A stretch of 64,000 bases of DNA from contig DATAYM010000065.1 in assembly GCA_036272595.1 (NCBI GenBank), positions 1 through 64,000 of the forward strand, in the 5' to 3' direction. Below, one piece after another: positions 41,200 through 49,799 of the stretch. The notes under the pieces were generated by a model. That model was not told the origin of the DNA. It saw only the letters and a list, made by a program, of their open reading frames with translations, and ran no database searches. Position numbers and translations under genes: made by a program. Position 1 is the first letter of the stretch. Every line of letters starts with the position of its first letter. This DNA is from Poindextera sp036272595. Its GTDB lineage: Bacteria; Pseudomonadota; Alphaproteobacteria; Caulobacterales; Caulobacteraceae.

Positions 41200-42867
41200 A
41201 TGGCGGACGGCCGTTACGACTACATCATCATCGGCGCCGGCTCGGCGGGCTGCGTGCTCGCCAACCGGCTGTCGGCCAACCCGAAGGCGCGGGTGCTGCT
41301 GCTGGAAGCCGGCGGCCGCGACAACTCGCTGATGGTGAAGATGCCGGCCGGCGTCGGCGGCTTGATCCAGGCCAAGGGGAACTACAACTGGGGCTTCTGG
41401 ACCGAGCCGGAGCCGAACCTCGACAACCGGCGCCTCTGGTGGCCGCGCGGCAAGGGCCTGGGCGGTTCGTCCTCGATCAACGGCATGATCTATATCCGCG
41501 GCCACGCCCGCGACTACGACCAGTGGCGGCAGATGGGCCTGACCGGCTGGGGCTATGCCGACGTGCTGCCCTACTTCAAGCGCGCCGAGACCTTCGAGGG
41601 CGGCGCCGACGCCTATCACGGCGGCGACGGGCCGCTGCATGTCTCCAAGGCGGCCTCGAAGAACGTCATCTATTCCAGCTTCATCGAGGCGGGGGTCCAG
41701 GCCGGCTATCACCGCACGGCCGACTTCAACGGCTTCCAGCAGGACGGTTTCGGCCCCTACCAGCTGACCATCAGGAACGGCCAGCGCTGGAGCGCCTCGG
41801 CTGCCTACCTGCGCCCGATCCTCGGCCAGCGCCCGAACCTGTCCTTGGAGATCGACGCCCGCACCACCCGCATCCTGATCGAAAAGGGCCGCGCGGTCGG
41901 GGTCGAATATTCGCAAGGCGGCGCCCTCCACACCGCCTACGCCGACGCCGAGGTGCTGCTCAGCGCCGGGGCGGTGCAATCGCCGCACATCCTGCAGCTC
42001 TCCGGCGTCGGCGATCCCGACCGGCTGCGCCAGGCGGGCGTCGCGACCACCCACGCCCTGAAGGGCGTCGGCGAGAACCTGCAGGACCACCTGGACGTCA
42101 TCCTGTCGTGGGAGACGCCGACCGTGAAGGCGGCCTATTCCCATTCCACCGGCATCAACCGGCTGACCACCGGCCTGAACTACATGCTGTTCGGTCAGGG
42201 CTTCGGGCGGCAGAACTTCCTGGAGGCTGGCGCCTTCCTGAAGTCCCGTCCCGACCTCGACCGGCCGGACCTGCAGTTGCACTGCGTGCTGGCGATCATG
42301 AAGGAGCACGGCAAGCAGTCGACGCCCAAGGACGGCTTTTCGATCCACGTCTGCCAGCTGCGTCCGGAAAGCCGCGGCCGCATCGGCCTGGCCTCGGCCG
42401 ACCCGTTCGCCGATCCGGCCATCTTCCCCAACTACCTGTCCGCCGAGGAAGACCGCCGCGCCCTGCGCGAAGGCGTCAAGATGGTCCGCGACGTGGCGAA
42501 CCAGAAGGCGCTGACCGCCATCCGCGGCGACGAGGTCGAGCCGGGCGTCCTGGTGCAGACCGACGCCGACATCGACGAATGGATCCGCCAGTCCGCCGAG
42601 ACCATCTACCACCCGGTGGGAACCTGCCGCATGGGCGCGGCGGGCGACGCCATGGCGGTGGTCGACGGGGCGCTGCAGGTGCAGGGGCTTTCCGGCCTGC
42701 GCGTCGTCGACGCCTCGGTCATGCCGACCCTGGTCGGCGGCAACACCAACGCCGGCACGATCATGATCGCCGAAAAAGCCGCCGACATGATCACCGGCAA
42801 GGCCCCGCCGCCGCCCCTGGACGCCCCCATCTTCGAGGACCGCGCCAGCCAGCTGCAACCGGCGTAG
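41200..42867 (+). CDS. GMC family FAD oxidoreductase (choline dehydrogenase-like)
   Basis: This 555-aa GMC enzyme binds FAD through YIIIGAGSAGCVLANRLS (residues 6-23). It has the signature loops WPRGKGLGGSSSINGMIYIRG and LSAGAVQSPHILQLSGVGD, and the active-site region YHPVGTCRMGAAGDA (His of the His/Asn-type pair). Members oxidise alcohols such as choline, polyethylene glycol or aryl alcohols; the substrate is not evident. ATG 41200 gives a start one strand before FAD. A palindromic repeat and an acyl-CoA dehydrogenase follow. Confidence 0.93.
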   Translation: MADGRYDYIIIGAGSAGCVLANRLSANPKARVLLLEAGGRDNSLMVKMPAGVGGLIQAKGNYNWGFWTEPEPNLDNRRLWWPRGKGLGGSSSINGMIYIRGHARDYDQWRQMGLTGWGYADVLPYFKRAETFEGGADAYHGGDGPLHVSKAASKNVIYSSFIEAGVQAGYHRTADFNGFQQDGFGPYQLTIRNGQRWSASAAYLRPILGQRPNLSLEIDARTTRILIEKGRAVGVEYSQGGALHTAYADAEVLLSAGAVQSPHILQLSGVGDPDRLRQAGVATTHALKGVGENLQDHLDVILSWETPTVKAAYSHSTGINRLTTGLNYMLFGQGFGRQNFLEAGAFLKSRPDLDRPDLQLHCVLAIMKEHGKQSTPKDGFSIHVCQLRPESRGRIGLASADPFADPAIFPNYLSAEEDRRALREGVKMVRDVANQKALTAIRGDEVEPGVLVQTDADIDEWIRQSAETIYHPVGTCRMGAAGDAMAVVDGALQVQGLSGLRVVDASVMPTLVGGNTNAGTIMIAEKAADMITGKAPPPPLDAPIFEDRASQLQPA

Positions 42868-42874
42868 CCATTAG

Positions 42875-43037
42875 CCCTCCCCCTCGATGGGGGAGGGTTG
42901 GGCGGGGGTGTGTCCGCTGAGTCTGGGTGAGGGACGCTAGTGGGCTCGGCGCAGATCGGCTCAGCGTCCGCCAGGGCCCTCCGTCGCCGCGGTGCAAGCA
43001 CCCCCAACCCTGCCCTTCCCCCATCGAGGGGGAAGGG
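42875..43037. repeat. Palindromic repeat element, family B
   Basis: The left arm CCCTCCCCCTCGATGGGGGA (42875 on) then GGGTTGGGCGGGGGTG, and the right arm CACCCCCAACCCTGCCCTTC then CCCCATCGAGGGGGAAGGG (42999-43037) are inverted copies with about 88 bases between them. Each arm contains a smaller CCCCCTCGA-type hairpin. It is similar in design, but not in sequence, to family A. No gene is seen between 42868 and 43127. Confidence 0.75.
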
Positions 43038-43127
43038 TGTGCGTCGGCGATGCAGTGCCCCATTTGCCGCGGGCGGCGGGGGCGCTAGGGTGGGCCATTG
43101 CAACGATCCCATTTCCAAGGAAACCCC

Positions 43128-44339
43128 ATGGCTGATTTCGGCGCCACCGAACTCGACGCCTTCCGCGCCGAGGCGAGGGCCTGGCTGGAGGAGAATTTTC
43201 CGGCCTCGCTGAGGCAGGACCCAGGCGCCCAGCTGGCCGCCATGATGGGCGGCCGCGCCGAGGGCGACGCGGCGCTGTGGCAAAAGCGCATGGGCGAGAA
43301 GGGCTGGGGCACGCCAACCTGGCCGAAGGCGTACGGCGGCGGCGGGCTCTCGCGGCCTGAGGCGCGCGTGCTTGCCGAGGAAATGGCCGCGATCGGGCCG
43401 CGCAACCCGATCGGCGGCATGGGCGTGATGATGTTCGGCCCGACCCTCCTGGAAGTCGGCACGGAAGAGCAGAAACAGCGCCACATCCCGCCGATCGTGA
43501 AGGGCGAGTTGCGCTGGTGTCAGGGCTATTCCGAGCCCGGCTCCGGCTCCGACCTCGCCTCGCTGCAGACCCGCGCCGAGGACAAGGGCGACCATTTCCT
43601 GGTCAACGGCTCGAAGATCTGGACCTCGGGCGCCAATCTCGCCGACTGGTGCTTCTGCCTGGTGCGCACCGACACCACCAGGAAGCACGAAGGCATCAGC
43701 TTCCTGCTCATCGACATGCGCACGCCGGGCGTCGAGACGCGGCCGATCCTGCTGATCAACGGCACGAGCCCGTTCTGCGAGACCTTCTTCACCGACGTCA
43801 GGGTGCCGAAGGAAAACCTGATGGGCCCGCTGAACGGCGGTTGGTCGATCGCCAAGCGGCTCCTGCAGTTCGAGCGCGACAACATCTCCACCGGCCTCGG
43901 CGGCGGCGGGGGCGGCCTGGGCGGCGCGCCGGTGGGCGTGTTGGCCCTGGCCCAGCGTTATGTCGGCCTGGACGAGACGGGGCGCCTTTCCGACGCCGAC
44001 CTGCGCAAGCGGATCATCGAGCACCAGATGGAGACCAAGGCCTTCCAGCTCACCGTCCAGCGCGCCGCCCTGGAGGCCAAGGCCAACCAGGGCCCCAGCG
44101 CCGCCACCTCGATCATGAAATACGCCGGCGCCAAGATCGCCCAGGACCGCACCGAGCTCTCCATCGAGGCCCTGGGCGCGCAAGGCCTCGGCTGGGAAGG
44201 CGAGGGCTTCGAACCCGACGAACTGGCCGCCGTGCGCGGCTGGTTGCGCGCCAAGGCCAACTCCATCGAGGGCGGCACCTCGGAGGTGAACCTCAACGTG
44301 GTGTCCAAGCGCGTGCTAGGTCTGCCGGACCCGAAATAG
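43128..44339 (+). CDS. Acyl-CoA dehydrogenase
   Basis: The 403-aa protein has the acyl-CoA dehydrogenase fold with FAD and substrate signatures QGYSEPGSGSDLASLQTRAE and the helical C-terminus containing GPSAATSIMKYAGAKIAQ. It would dehydrogenate acyl-CoA at C2-C3 in beta-oxidation, passing electrons to ETF. The Gly-rich stretch GLGGGGGGLGGAPVG (near 260-275) is unusual. ATG 43128 has AAGG-type ribosome site upstream. It forms an operon-like row with the small gene at 44367 and the hotdog-like protein at 44553, so the substrate may be a branched or steroid-type CoA ester. Confidence 0.92.
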   Translation: MADFGATELDAFRAEARAWLEENFPASLRQDPGAQLAAMMGGRAEGDAALWQKRMGEKGWGTPTWPKAYGGGGLSRPEARVLAEEMAAIGPRNPIGGMGVMMFGPTLLEVGTEEQKQRHIPPIVKGELRWCQGYSEPGSGSDLASLQTRAEDKGDHFLVNGSKIWTSGANLADWCFCLVRTDTTRKHEGISFLLIDMRTPGVETRPILLINGTSPFCETFFTDVRVPKENLMGPLNGGWSIAKRLLQFERDNISTGLGGGGGGLGGAPVGVLALAQRYVGLDETGRLSDADLRKRIIEHQMETKAFQLTVQRAALEAKANQGPSAATSIMKYAGAKIAQDRTELSIEALGAQGLGWEGEGFEPDELAAVRGWLRAKANSIEGGTSEVNLNVVSKRVLGLPDPK

Positions 44340-44366
44340 AATCGCGGGGCCAAGGGGGCCAAGCTC

Positions 44367-44537
44367 ATGAAGTCGACCATCGGCAAGACGCCGCCGGGCG
44401 CCAAGGCGCGCGCGACGGACACGCAGACCTTCGCGCCGCCGACCCCGAAGGTCAGCCGGCAGAAGCGTGGCAAGGTGCTGACGGCGGCGGAAAAGGCCGC
44501 CTTCCTGGCCTCGCGGCCCGACCTGAAGCCGAAGTAA
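44367..44537 (+). CDS. Small basic hypothetical protein
   Basis: A complete 56-aa reading frame from ATG 44367 to TAA 44537 (MKSTIGKTPPGAKARATDTQ at the start, FLASRPDLKPK at the end). It has no membrane segment and is Lys/Pro/Ala-rich. It lies 27 bases after the acyl-CoA dehydrogenase stop and 15 bases before the next gene, and it is free of overlap with either, which favours a real gene. AAGGGGGCC upstream is a weak ribosome site. Family unknown. Confidence 0.5.
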   Translation: MKSTIGKTPPGAKARATDTQTFAPPTPKVSRQKRGKVLTAAEKAAFLASRPDLKPK

Positions 44538-44552
44538 GAAGGGCCTGAGCTT

Positions 44553-45275
44553 TTGCATTCCAAGATTGTCGTGGCCCAGCAGTTCCGCGGGCCGCCGAAC
44601 TCCGGCAACGGCGGCTATGTCTGCGGCCTGATGGCGGCCCGGATCGACGGCGTGGCCACCGCCATGCTGCGCGCCCCGCCGCCGCTGGACACCCCGCTCG
44701 ACCTGGCTCTCGAGGACGGCGTCGTGCGCATCCTGGACGCCGCCGGAACCCTGGTCGGCGAGGCCAGGCCCGGCGAGGCCGCCGCGCTGCCCAGCCCGCC
44801 GCCGCCGCCCAGCCTCGCCGCCGCCACGGCCGCCGCGGCGGGCTTTCCGGGCCTGCACCGGCCGTTCCATCCGGTCTGCTTCACCTGCGGCGACCAGTTG
44901 GACGACGGTTTCGGCCTGCGCGTCTTCGCCGGCCAGGTCGAAGGCATGGCCGACGGGGTGGTCGCCGGGCCTTGGGTTCCGCATCCCAACTTCGCCGACG
45001 CCGAGGGCCTGGCGCCCATCGAAGTGGTCTGGGCGGCGCTGGATTGCCCGGGCTCGGTGGCCTGGGTGGTCACCGAAGGCGGCGGCGGCCTGCTCGGGAC
45101 CATGACCGGCCAGGTGCTGCGCCGCCCGGCGGTGGGCGAGACCACCATCGTCGCCGCCTGGCCGATCGAGCAGAGCGGCCGCAAGCGCATCTCCGGCACC
45201 GCGCTCTATTCCACCGCCGGCGACCTCATGGCCCTCAGCCACCAGATCTGGATCGGCCGCCCGGCGGCGGGTTAG
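44553..45275 (+). CDS. Hotdog-fold protein, possible thioesterase
   Basis: The 240-aa protein begins at TTG 44553. It has two hotdog-like halves: FRGPPNSGNGGYVCGLMAARI near the N-terminus, and HPVCFTCGDQLDDGFGLRVFAG, a link to the PaaI/4HBT-like 'G-D-GFGLR' pattern, then NFADAEGLAPIEVVWAALDCPG. The Cys pair in CFTCG is notable. This arrangement occurs in acyl-CoA thioesterase-like proteins encoded near acyl-CoA dehydrogenases. The active-site acid is not certain, so the function may be binding instead of hydrolysis. The Pro/Ala-rich middle (residues 80-100) is a likely linker. Confidence 0.65.
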   Translation: MHSKIVVAQQFRGPPNSGNGGYVCGLMAARIDGVATAMLRAPPPLDTPLDLALEDGVVRILDAAGTLVGEARPGEAAALPSPPPPPSLAAATAAAAGFPGLHRPFHPVCFTCGDQLDDGFGLRVFAGQVEGMADGVVAGPWVPHPNFADAEGLAPIEVVWAALDCPGSVAWVVTEGGGGLLGTMTGQVLRRPAVGETTIVAAWPIEQSGRKRISGTALYSTAGDLMALSHQIWIGRPAAG

Positions 45276-45400
45276 GAGCGAAATCCCCTCGGGTCGGTGC
45301 AGCTGACCGCGTGATGAGATCGGCGCTCCTGATCCTTCATGGGGAGAAGGAAACGCGCTCCCAAATGATCGCGTAAACGTCACCTTGAGCGATGGTCGCG

Positions 45401-45558
45401 TTCAATTGGGTAGTGCTCAAGCTCGTATCGCTCGACCTGCCCAACCAGAGATCTAGTTCGTCTCCTTCCGGAGTTCCGGCCGGCGCACCCCAAAGCTCAG
45501 CGACGCGCCGTAGCGCCGAGCTGAGGTCCTTGTCACTGTGGATCGGATGAACCTGCAC
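45401..45558 (-). pseudogene. Decayed HigA-type antitoxin (frameshifted and truncated)
   Basis: From ATG 45558 the frame reads MQVHPIHSDKDLSSALRRVA and then ELWGAPAGTPEGDELDL, which is the N-terminus of HigA/HTH antitoxins ('P-I-x-x-D-x-D...A-L-x-x-I-x-x-L-x-x-A-x-x-G-T-P-E-G-D-x-L-D'). Near 45448 the frame breaks. In the next frame the text LVGQVERYELEHYPIE follows, exactly where a HigA carries its LVExYE-xHYPI motif, so a base is missing. After 45401 the homology stops, so the HTH half is gone. The 73-residue frame that runs on to 45337 is thus not a native protein. No HigB toxin is visible upstream. Confidence 0.75.
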
Positions 45559-45648
45559 GGGTGTCTCCTTTGAGACAAAGGATCATAGCGACGTTTCCGG
45601 GTATCGCGAACCTAGCTCCCGCGCGGCCAATGGCGTAAGGGGCGCGCC

Positions 45649-47427
45649 ATGCCTTCACCCCACATCCACCCCGCGCTGGCCAGCGCGCTTGCCGAGCGCG
45701 GCTATGCGACCCTGACGCCGGTCCAGCACGCCGTGCTCGAGCCCGAGGCCAAGGGTCGCGACCTGCTGGTCTCGGCCAGGACCGGCTCGGGCAAGACCGT
45801 CGCCTATGGGCTGGTCCTTGCCGACGCCCTGCTGGACGCCGACGGGACCCTGGCGACGGCCGGGGCGCCGCTGGCCCTGGTGATCGCGCCGACCCGCGAG
45901 CTGGCCATGCAGGTGCGCGGCGAGCTGCAATGGCTCTATGCCGGCGCGAAGATCGTCGCCTGCGTCGGCGGCATGGACCCGCGCGCCGAACGCCGCGCCC
46001 TGGAACAGGGCTGCCAGATCGTCGTCGGCACCCCCGGCCGTCTGCGCGACCACCTGGAGCGCGGCCAGTTGCAGCTGGACAGCTTGAGCGCCGTCGTCCT
46101 CGACGAGGCCGACGAGATGCTCGACCTCGGCTTCCGCGAGGAGCTGGAGGAGATCCTCGACGCCACGCCGCCGACCCGCCGCACGCTGCTGTTCTCGGCC
46201 ACCCTGCCCAGGCCGATCATCGCGCTGGCGGCGACCTACCAGCGCGACGCCCTGCGCCTGGTGGTCGGCGCCGGCGAGACCGCGCACAGCGACATCGAAT
46301 ACCGCTGCGTCCGCGTCGCGCCGAACGAGGTCGAACTCGCCACCGTCAACGTGCTGCGCTACTTCGAATCCGGCGCGGCCCTGGTCTTCTGCGCCACGCG
46401 GGAGGCGGTGCGCAAACTGCACGCCAACCTGGTGGAACGCGGCTTCAGCGTCGTCGCCCTGTCCGGCGAGCTGACCCAGAACGAGCGCAATCACGCCCTG
46501 CAGGCGTTGCGCGACCGCCGCGCCCGGGTCTGCGTCGCCACCGACGTGGCCGCGCGCGGCATCGACATTCCCGACCTCGACCTGGTCATCCACGCCGACA
46601 TCCCGAACAACCGCGAGACCCTGCAGCATCGCTCCGGGCGCACGGGCCGGGCCGGGCGCAAGGGCGTCTGCGTCATCCTGGTCCCGCATCCACGCCGCCG
46701 CCGCGTCGAGATGCTGCTGAAATCGGCCCATATCGAGGCCGTCTGGCAGGCCGCGCCGACCGCCGAGGAGATCCGCGCCAAGGACCAGGAGCGACTGATC
46801 GACGAGGTCGGCCCGGCCGTGGACGTCTCCGAGGACGACCTTGCCGTCGCCCGCGCGCTGATGGCCCAGCGCACGCCGGACGAGATCGCCGCCGCCTATG
46901 TGCGCCTCGCCCGCACGCGCATGCCGGCGCCGGAGGATCTGGTCGACGCTGAGCCGGCCTATACGCCCTACAACCCCGCCCAGCCGCGCGGCGAACGTGC
47001 GCCCGAGGCGCCGCGCCCGGGCTTCGAGGACGCGGTCTGGTTCCGCATCGACCTCGGCCGCAACAAGAACGCCGAGGCCCGCTGGCTCTTGCCCATGCTC
47101 TGCCGGCGCGGCCACGCCACCAAGCGCGACATCGGCGCCATCCGGGTGTTCGAGCGCGAGACCCGCTTCCAGGTCACCGCCGAGGCGGCCGAGCGGTTCG
47201 AGGCCGCGGCCGCCAAGGGCGACAGCGACGGCGGCCGCATCCATCGGCTGGACGACAACGCGCCGCCGCCGCCGCGCGACCGCAACGCCCCTTCCGGCGG
47301 GCCGCGACCGCCCTATAAGAAGGCCCGCCGCGACGAGGCGCCGCCGCCGGCGCGGCCGGAACGTCCGGACCGGCAGGCCAGGGGCTTCAAACCCAAGCGA
47401 CCCAAGAAGGGCAAACCGAATGGCTGA
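45649..47427 (+). CDS. DEAD-box ATP-dependent RNA helicase with DbpA-type C-terminal domain
   Basis: The 592-aa protein has all helicase motifs: Q-motif YATLTPVQHAVL, ARTGSGKT (motif I), APTRELAMQV, GTPGRL, VLDEADEMLD (DEAD), SAT, and RGIDIPDLDLVIH with HRSGRTGRAGRKG in domain 2. After a linker, residues 455-520 (AVWFRIDLGRNKNAEARWLL and DIGAIRVFERETRFQV) fit the DbpA RNA-binding domain. The C-terminus is Arg/Pro-rich. It probably acts in ribosome assembly or RNA turnover. ATG 45649 follows GGGGCGC; the stop overlaps the DUF3297 gene by 8 bases. Confidence 0.94.
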   Translation: MPSPHIHPALASALAERGYATLTPVQHAVLEPEAKGRDLLVSARTGSGKTVAYGLVLADALLDADGTLATAGAPLALVIAPTRELAMQVRGELQWLYAGAKIVACVGGMDPRAERRALEQGCQIVVGTPGRLRDHLERGQLQLDSLSAVVLDEADEMLDLGFREELEEILDATPPTRRTLLFSATLPRPIIALAATYQRDALRLVVGAGETAHSDIEYRCVRVAPNEVELATVNVLRYFESGAALVFCATREAVRKLHANLVERGFSVVALSGELTQNERNHALQALRDRRARVCVATDVAARGIDIPDLDLVIHADIPNNRETLQHRSGRTGRAGRKGVCVILVPHPRRRRVEMLLKSAHIEAVWQAAPTAEEIRAKDQERLIDEVGPAVDVSEDDLAVARALMAQRTPDEIAAAYVRLARTRMPAPEDLVDAEPAYTPYNPAQPRGERAPEAPRPGFEDAVWFRIDLGRNKNAEARWLLPMLCRRGHATKRDIGAIRVFERETRFQVTAEAAERFEAAAAKGDSDGGRIHRLDDNAPPPPRDRNAPSGGPRPPYKKARRDEAPPPARPERPDRQARGFKPKRPKKGKPNG

Positions 47428-47683
47428 CCAGACCCCCGAGGCGCTCCCCGACCGCCTGGCGACCAATCCCCGCAGCCCCTACTACGACGCGGCCTTGCTG
47501 GAGCGCGGCGTCGGCATCCGCTTCAAGGGCGCCGAGAAGACCAATGTCGAGGAATACTGCGTCAGCGAAGGCTGGATCCGCGTCGCCGTCGGAACCACCA
47601 AGGACCGCCGCGGCGACCCCCTGACCATCAAGCTGCAAGGCCCCGTCGAACCCTATCTGCGCGACCAGGAAGGCGAAGGCTAG
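47420..47683 (+). CDS. DUF3297 family protein
   Basis: The 87-aa protein has the DUF3297 signature NPRSPYYDAALLERGVGIRF, KTNVEEYCVSEGWIRVA, RRGDPLTIKLQGPVEPY. The family's function is unknown; it is widespread in proteobacteria. ATG 47420 lies inside the helicase end, so the two genes are co-translated. Association with an RNA helicase hints at a role in RNA metabolism. Confidence 0.9.
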   Translation: MADQTPEALPDRLATNPRSPYYDAALLERGVGIRFKGAEKTNVEEYCVSEGWIRVAVGTTKDRRGDPLTIKLQGPVEPYLRDQEGEG

Positions 47684-47757
47684 GCAAGCATTTCGATGAT
47701 CGCCAACCGATCCGATCGGTAGCCGAAACGAAGTTGATACGCCGCATTTTTACTATC

Positions 47758-47939
47758 CGCTCATCCCCGCGAAGGCGGGGATCCAGGTTTTTTAACCACG
47801 AACGAACACGAAAAACACGAACGGGCCATTTTTGCCGATGCGGTGACGTTGAACGTTCGTGTGGGTTCGTGTTTTTCGTGGTTCGATACTCTTTCGAGCG
47901 CGGCCAAAAAAGCCTGGATCCCCGCCTTCGCGAGCGTCC
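47758..47939. repeat. Nested palindrome: REP-like ends around a second inverted repeat
   Basis: The outer arms are CCCCGCGAAGGCGGGGATCC(AGG) near 47765 and its complement CCTGGATCCCCGCCTTCGCG near 47913-47932. Nested inside is a second pair: AACCACGAACGAACACGAAA(AACACGAACGG) from 47794 and the complement CGTTCGTGTGGGTTCGTGTT(TTTCGTGGTT) ending near 47883. It occupies nearly all of the 265-base gap after DUF3297. A half copy of the outer unit is at 54551. Confidence 0.7.
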
Positions 47940-47948
47940 GCAGTCTGC

Positions 47949-48641
47949 CTAGGGCTCCAGCGAGCCGGTGATCGAGGCGCGCTGGGAGAGTTCGATCCAG
48001 TTGCCGTCCGGATCGCGGATCATCGAGATGCGCGCCGTCTCGCCGAGGGTCACCGGGCTTCGGCCCTCGCCGGCGCCGTTGGCAAGCGCGAAGGCGTGCT
48101 CCTCGTCGACCTTGTGGATCTGGAAGGTGATGTAGCGCCAGCCGAATCCACCGATCTGGGCGTCGGCAGGCGCGTCGTCGGACCGGTCGACCAGGATGAC
48201 GCTATCGCCGGCGCGGAAGGCCATGTCGGCGCCGCTGACCTTTTCCTCGGTCAGGCCCAACGCCTTGCCGTAGAAGTCCCGGTGCGCCGCCAGGTCGCGC
48301 ACCGCCAGCCGCACGCCGATCTTCGCAACGCCATAGGTTCCCGGCGGGACCAGGGTTACCTGGTTGCCTTCGGGGTCCTTCAGGGTCTTGGGCGCCGCGA
48401 CGTCGTCCCGGGCGACCAGCAGCTCGACATAGCCGGTGGCCGGCGCATCCGGCCGCGGCTCGCGGGAATTGTTGATCTTCAGCACCGAGCCGTAGAGGTC
48501 GTGCCGGTGCTGGCGAAGGCCCGGCCCCAGCGCCAGCACGTGGTCGAACTTCGCCCCCACCTCGTCCTGCCAGAAGCGCAAGGCGGGCTCGACGTCGCGG
48601 ACATAGACGCCGATGTCCAGGTGCGGCTTGGCGAGGTTCAT
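47949..48641 (-). CDS. VOC family protein with two domains
   Basis: The 230-aa protein contains two glyoxalase/bleomycin/dioxygenase (VOC) modules. The first is PHLDIGVYVRDVEPALRFWQ with the end VTLVPPGTYG. The second is IGVRLAVRDLAAHRDFYGKA, with WRYITFQIHKVDEEH and a final RDPDGNWIELSQR, the typical metal Glu strand. The fold could be a dioxygenase, lyase or resistance protein; substrate unknown. ATG 48641 begins MNLAKPHLDIG. It is divergent from the SDR at 48773, and no regulator is near. Confidence 0.85.
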   Translation of the reverse strand: MNLAKPHLDIGVYVRDVEPALRFWQDEVGAKFDHVLALGPGLRQHRHDLYGSVLKINNSREPRPDAPATGYVELLVARDDVAAPKTLKDPEGNQVTLVPPGTYGVAKIGVRLAVRDLAAHRDFYGKALGLTEEKVSGADMAFRAGDSVILVDRSDDAPADAQIGGFGWRYITFQIHKVDEEHAFALANGAGEGRSPVTLGETARISMIRDPDGNWIELSQRASITGSLEP

Positions 48642-48772
48642 CGGCGCAGGGTCTCCCTTGCCACCAAACTGCCCAAGCGTTGCGGCCGCTTCAAGCCGCC
48701 GCGGCGTTTGCCGGCCGGCGAGGGCGCGGCTAACCTCATTTCTTTTGAAAAGATAATCGGAGGAACATTGCC

Positions 48773-49621
48773 ATGACAGGACGTTTGGCCGGCAAGGTCG
48801 CGATCATCACCGGCGCGAGCCGCGGGCTCGGCGAATATTGCGCCGTCGGCTACGCCCGCGAGGGCGCCAAGGTGGTCATCGCCGCGCGCACCGAGACGGA
48901 GACCGATCCGCGCCTGCCCGGCACCATCCATCACACCGCCGAACGGGTCAGGGAGGCCGGCGGCGAGGCGCTGCCGGTGGTCTGCAACGTCGGCGACATG
49001 GACTCGGTCGAGGCCATGGTCGCCAAGGTGCTGGAGACCTGGGGCCAGATCGACATCCTGATGACCAACGCCGCGGTGCAGCCGCAAGGCATGATCTCGA
49101 CCATCAAGCCCAAGTCCTGGGAGCTCGAGTTCAACATCAACGTCCACGGCCCGTTCCGCTGCATCCGCGCGGCGCTGCCGTCGATGCAGCAACGCAAGAG
49201 CGGCAATATCATCAACATATCGTCGGTGGCGGCCTTCGGCGGCTCGCACTACGGCGCGACCAAGCGGGCGATCGAGGCCATGACCATCGGCCTGGCGCGC
49301 GAGCTGAAGGACGACGGCATCGCCGTCAACGCCATGCGTCCGGTCGGCGGCATCGAGACCCCGGGCCTGATGTTCGGCCGCCCGGCCTCGCGTCCCGCCG
49401 GCGCCGCCGGTCCAGCCCCGGGCGCCGCCCGTCCCGGCCTGCCGAAGCCGGACAGCTATGTCGAGGCGGCGGTGCTGCTCGCCCTGCAGACCCCCGACAG
49501 CTTCACCGGCCAGGTCTTCAACGACGCCCAGCTGATCGAGAAGCTGTCCGACGAGGCGACCAAGCGGAAGTACCGCGAGACCAACCCGGAAAACTGGGTC
49601 AAGGCGATGAGCGTCGCCTGA
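48773..49621 (+). CDS. Short-chain dehydrogenase/reductase
   Basis: This 282-aa classical SDR has the NAD(P) motif IITGASRGLGEYCAVGYA, the DILMTNAAVQPQG segment (NAG variant), and the active site SSVAAFGGSHYGATKRAIEAM (Tyr and Lys). The C-terminus has an inserted Pro/Gly/Ala loop (SRPAGAAGPAPGAARPG, around 205-225) in the substrate-binding region. ATG 48773 has an excellent GGAGGAA site 7 bases upstream. Likely an alcohol or 3-hydroxyacyl dehydrogenase; substrate unknown. Confidence 0.92.
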   Translation: MTGRLAGKVAIITGASRGLGEYCAVGYAREGAKVVIAARTETETDPRLPGTIHHTAERVREAGGEALPVVCNVGDMDSVEAMVAKVLETWGQIDILMTNAAVQPQGMISTIKPKSWELEFNINVHGPFRCIRAALPSMQQRKSGNIINISSVAAFGGSHYGATKRAIEAMTIGLARELKDDGIAVNAMRPVGGIETPGLMFGRPASRPAGAAGPAPGAARPGLPKPDSYVEAAVLLALQTPDSFTGQVFNDAQLIEKLSDEATKRKYRETNPENWVKAMSVA

Positions 49622-49659
49622 AGGGAAGTCCATTCAAACTGACCTACCCTTTTTCGTCA

Positions 49660-49680
49660 TGGCCCGACTTGTTCGGGCCA
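49660..49680. repeat. TGGCCCGA/TCGGGCCA hairpin repeat unit
   Basis: TGGCCCGA (49660-49667), CTTGT loop, TCGGGCCA (49673-49680), flanked by CGTCA and CCCATGAT. This resembles a REP-type unit common in alphaproteobacteria (ATGGCCSGGCTTGTCCSGGCCAT pattern). It lies 38 bases after the SDR stop and might act as a terminator. The 178-base gap holds nothing else clear. Confidence 0.55.
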
Positions 49681-49799
49681 CCCATGATCACCGTGTTGGA
49701 TCAGTGTCTATGGGCCCCCCGCATTCCGCCTTCGGCTCCAGCGGGGGGTGACGGGCATTGGGGTTGCGCCGAGCTCAATGGATTCTCTTCAAGAGCCGC

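Noticed and set aside
45337..45400. The 3' end of the 73-residue frame near the HigA relic.
   Set aside because: Residues after GDELDL have no HigA text; they are read out of frame after the deletion.
45655..47466. A 603-residue - strand frame opposite the DEAD-box helicase.
   Set aside because: Antisense shadow; the helicase motifs are complete on the + strand.
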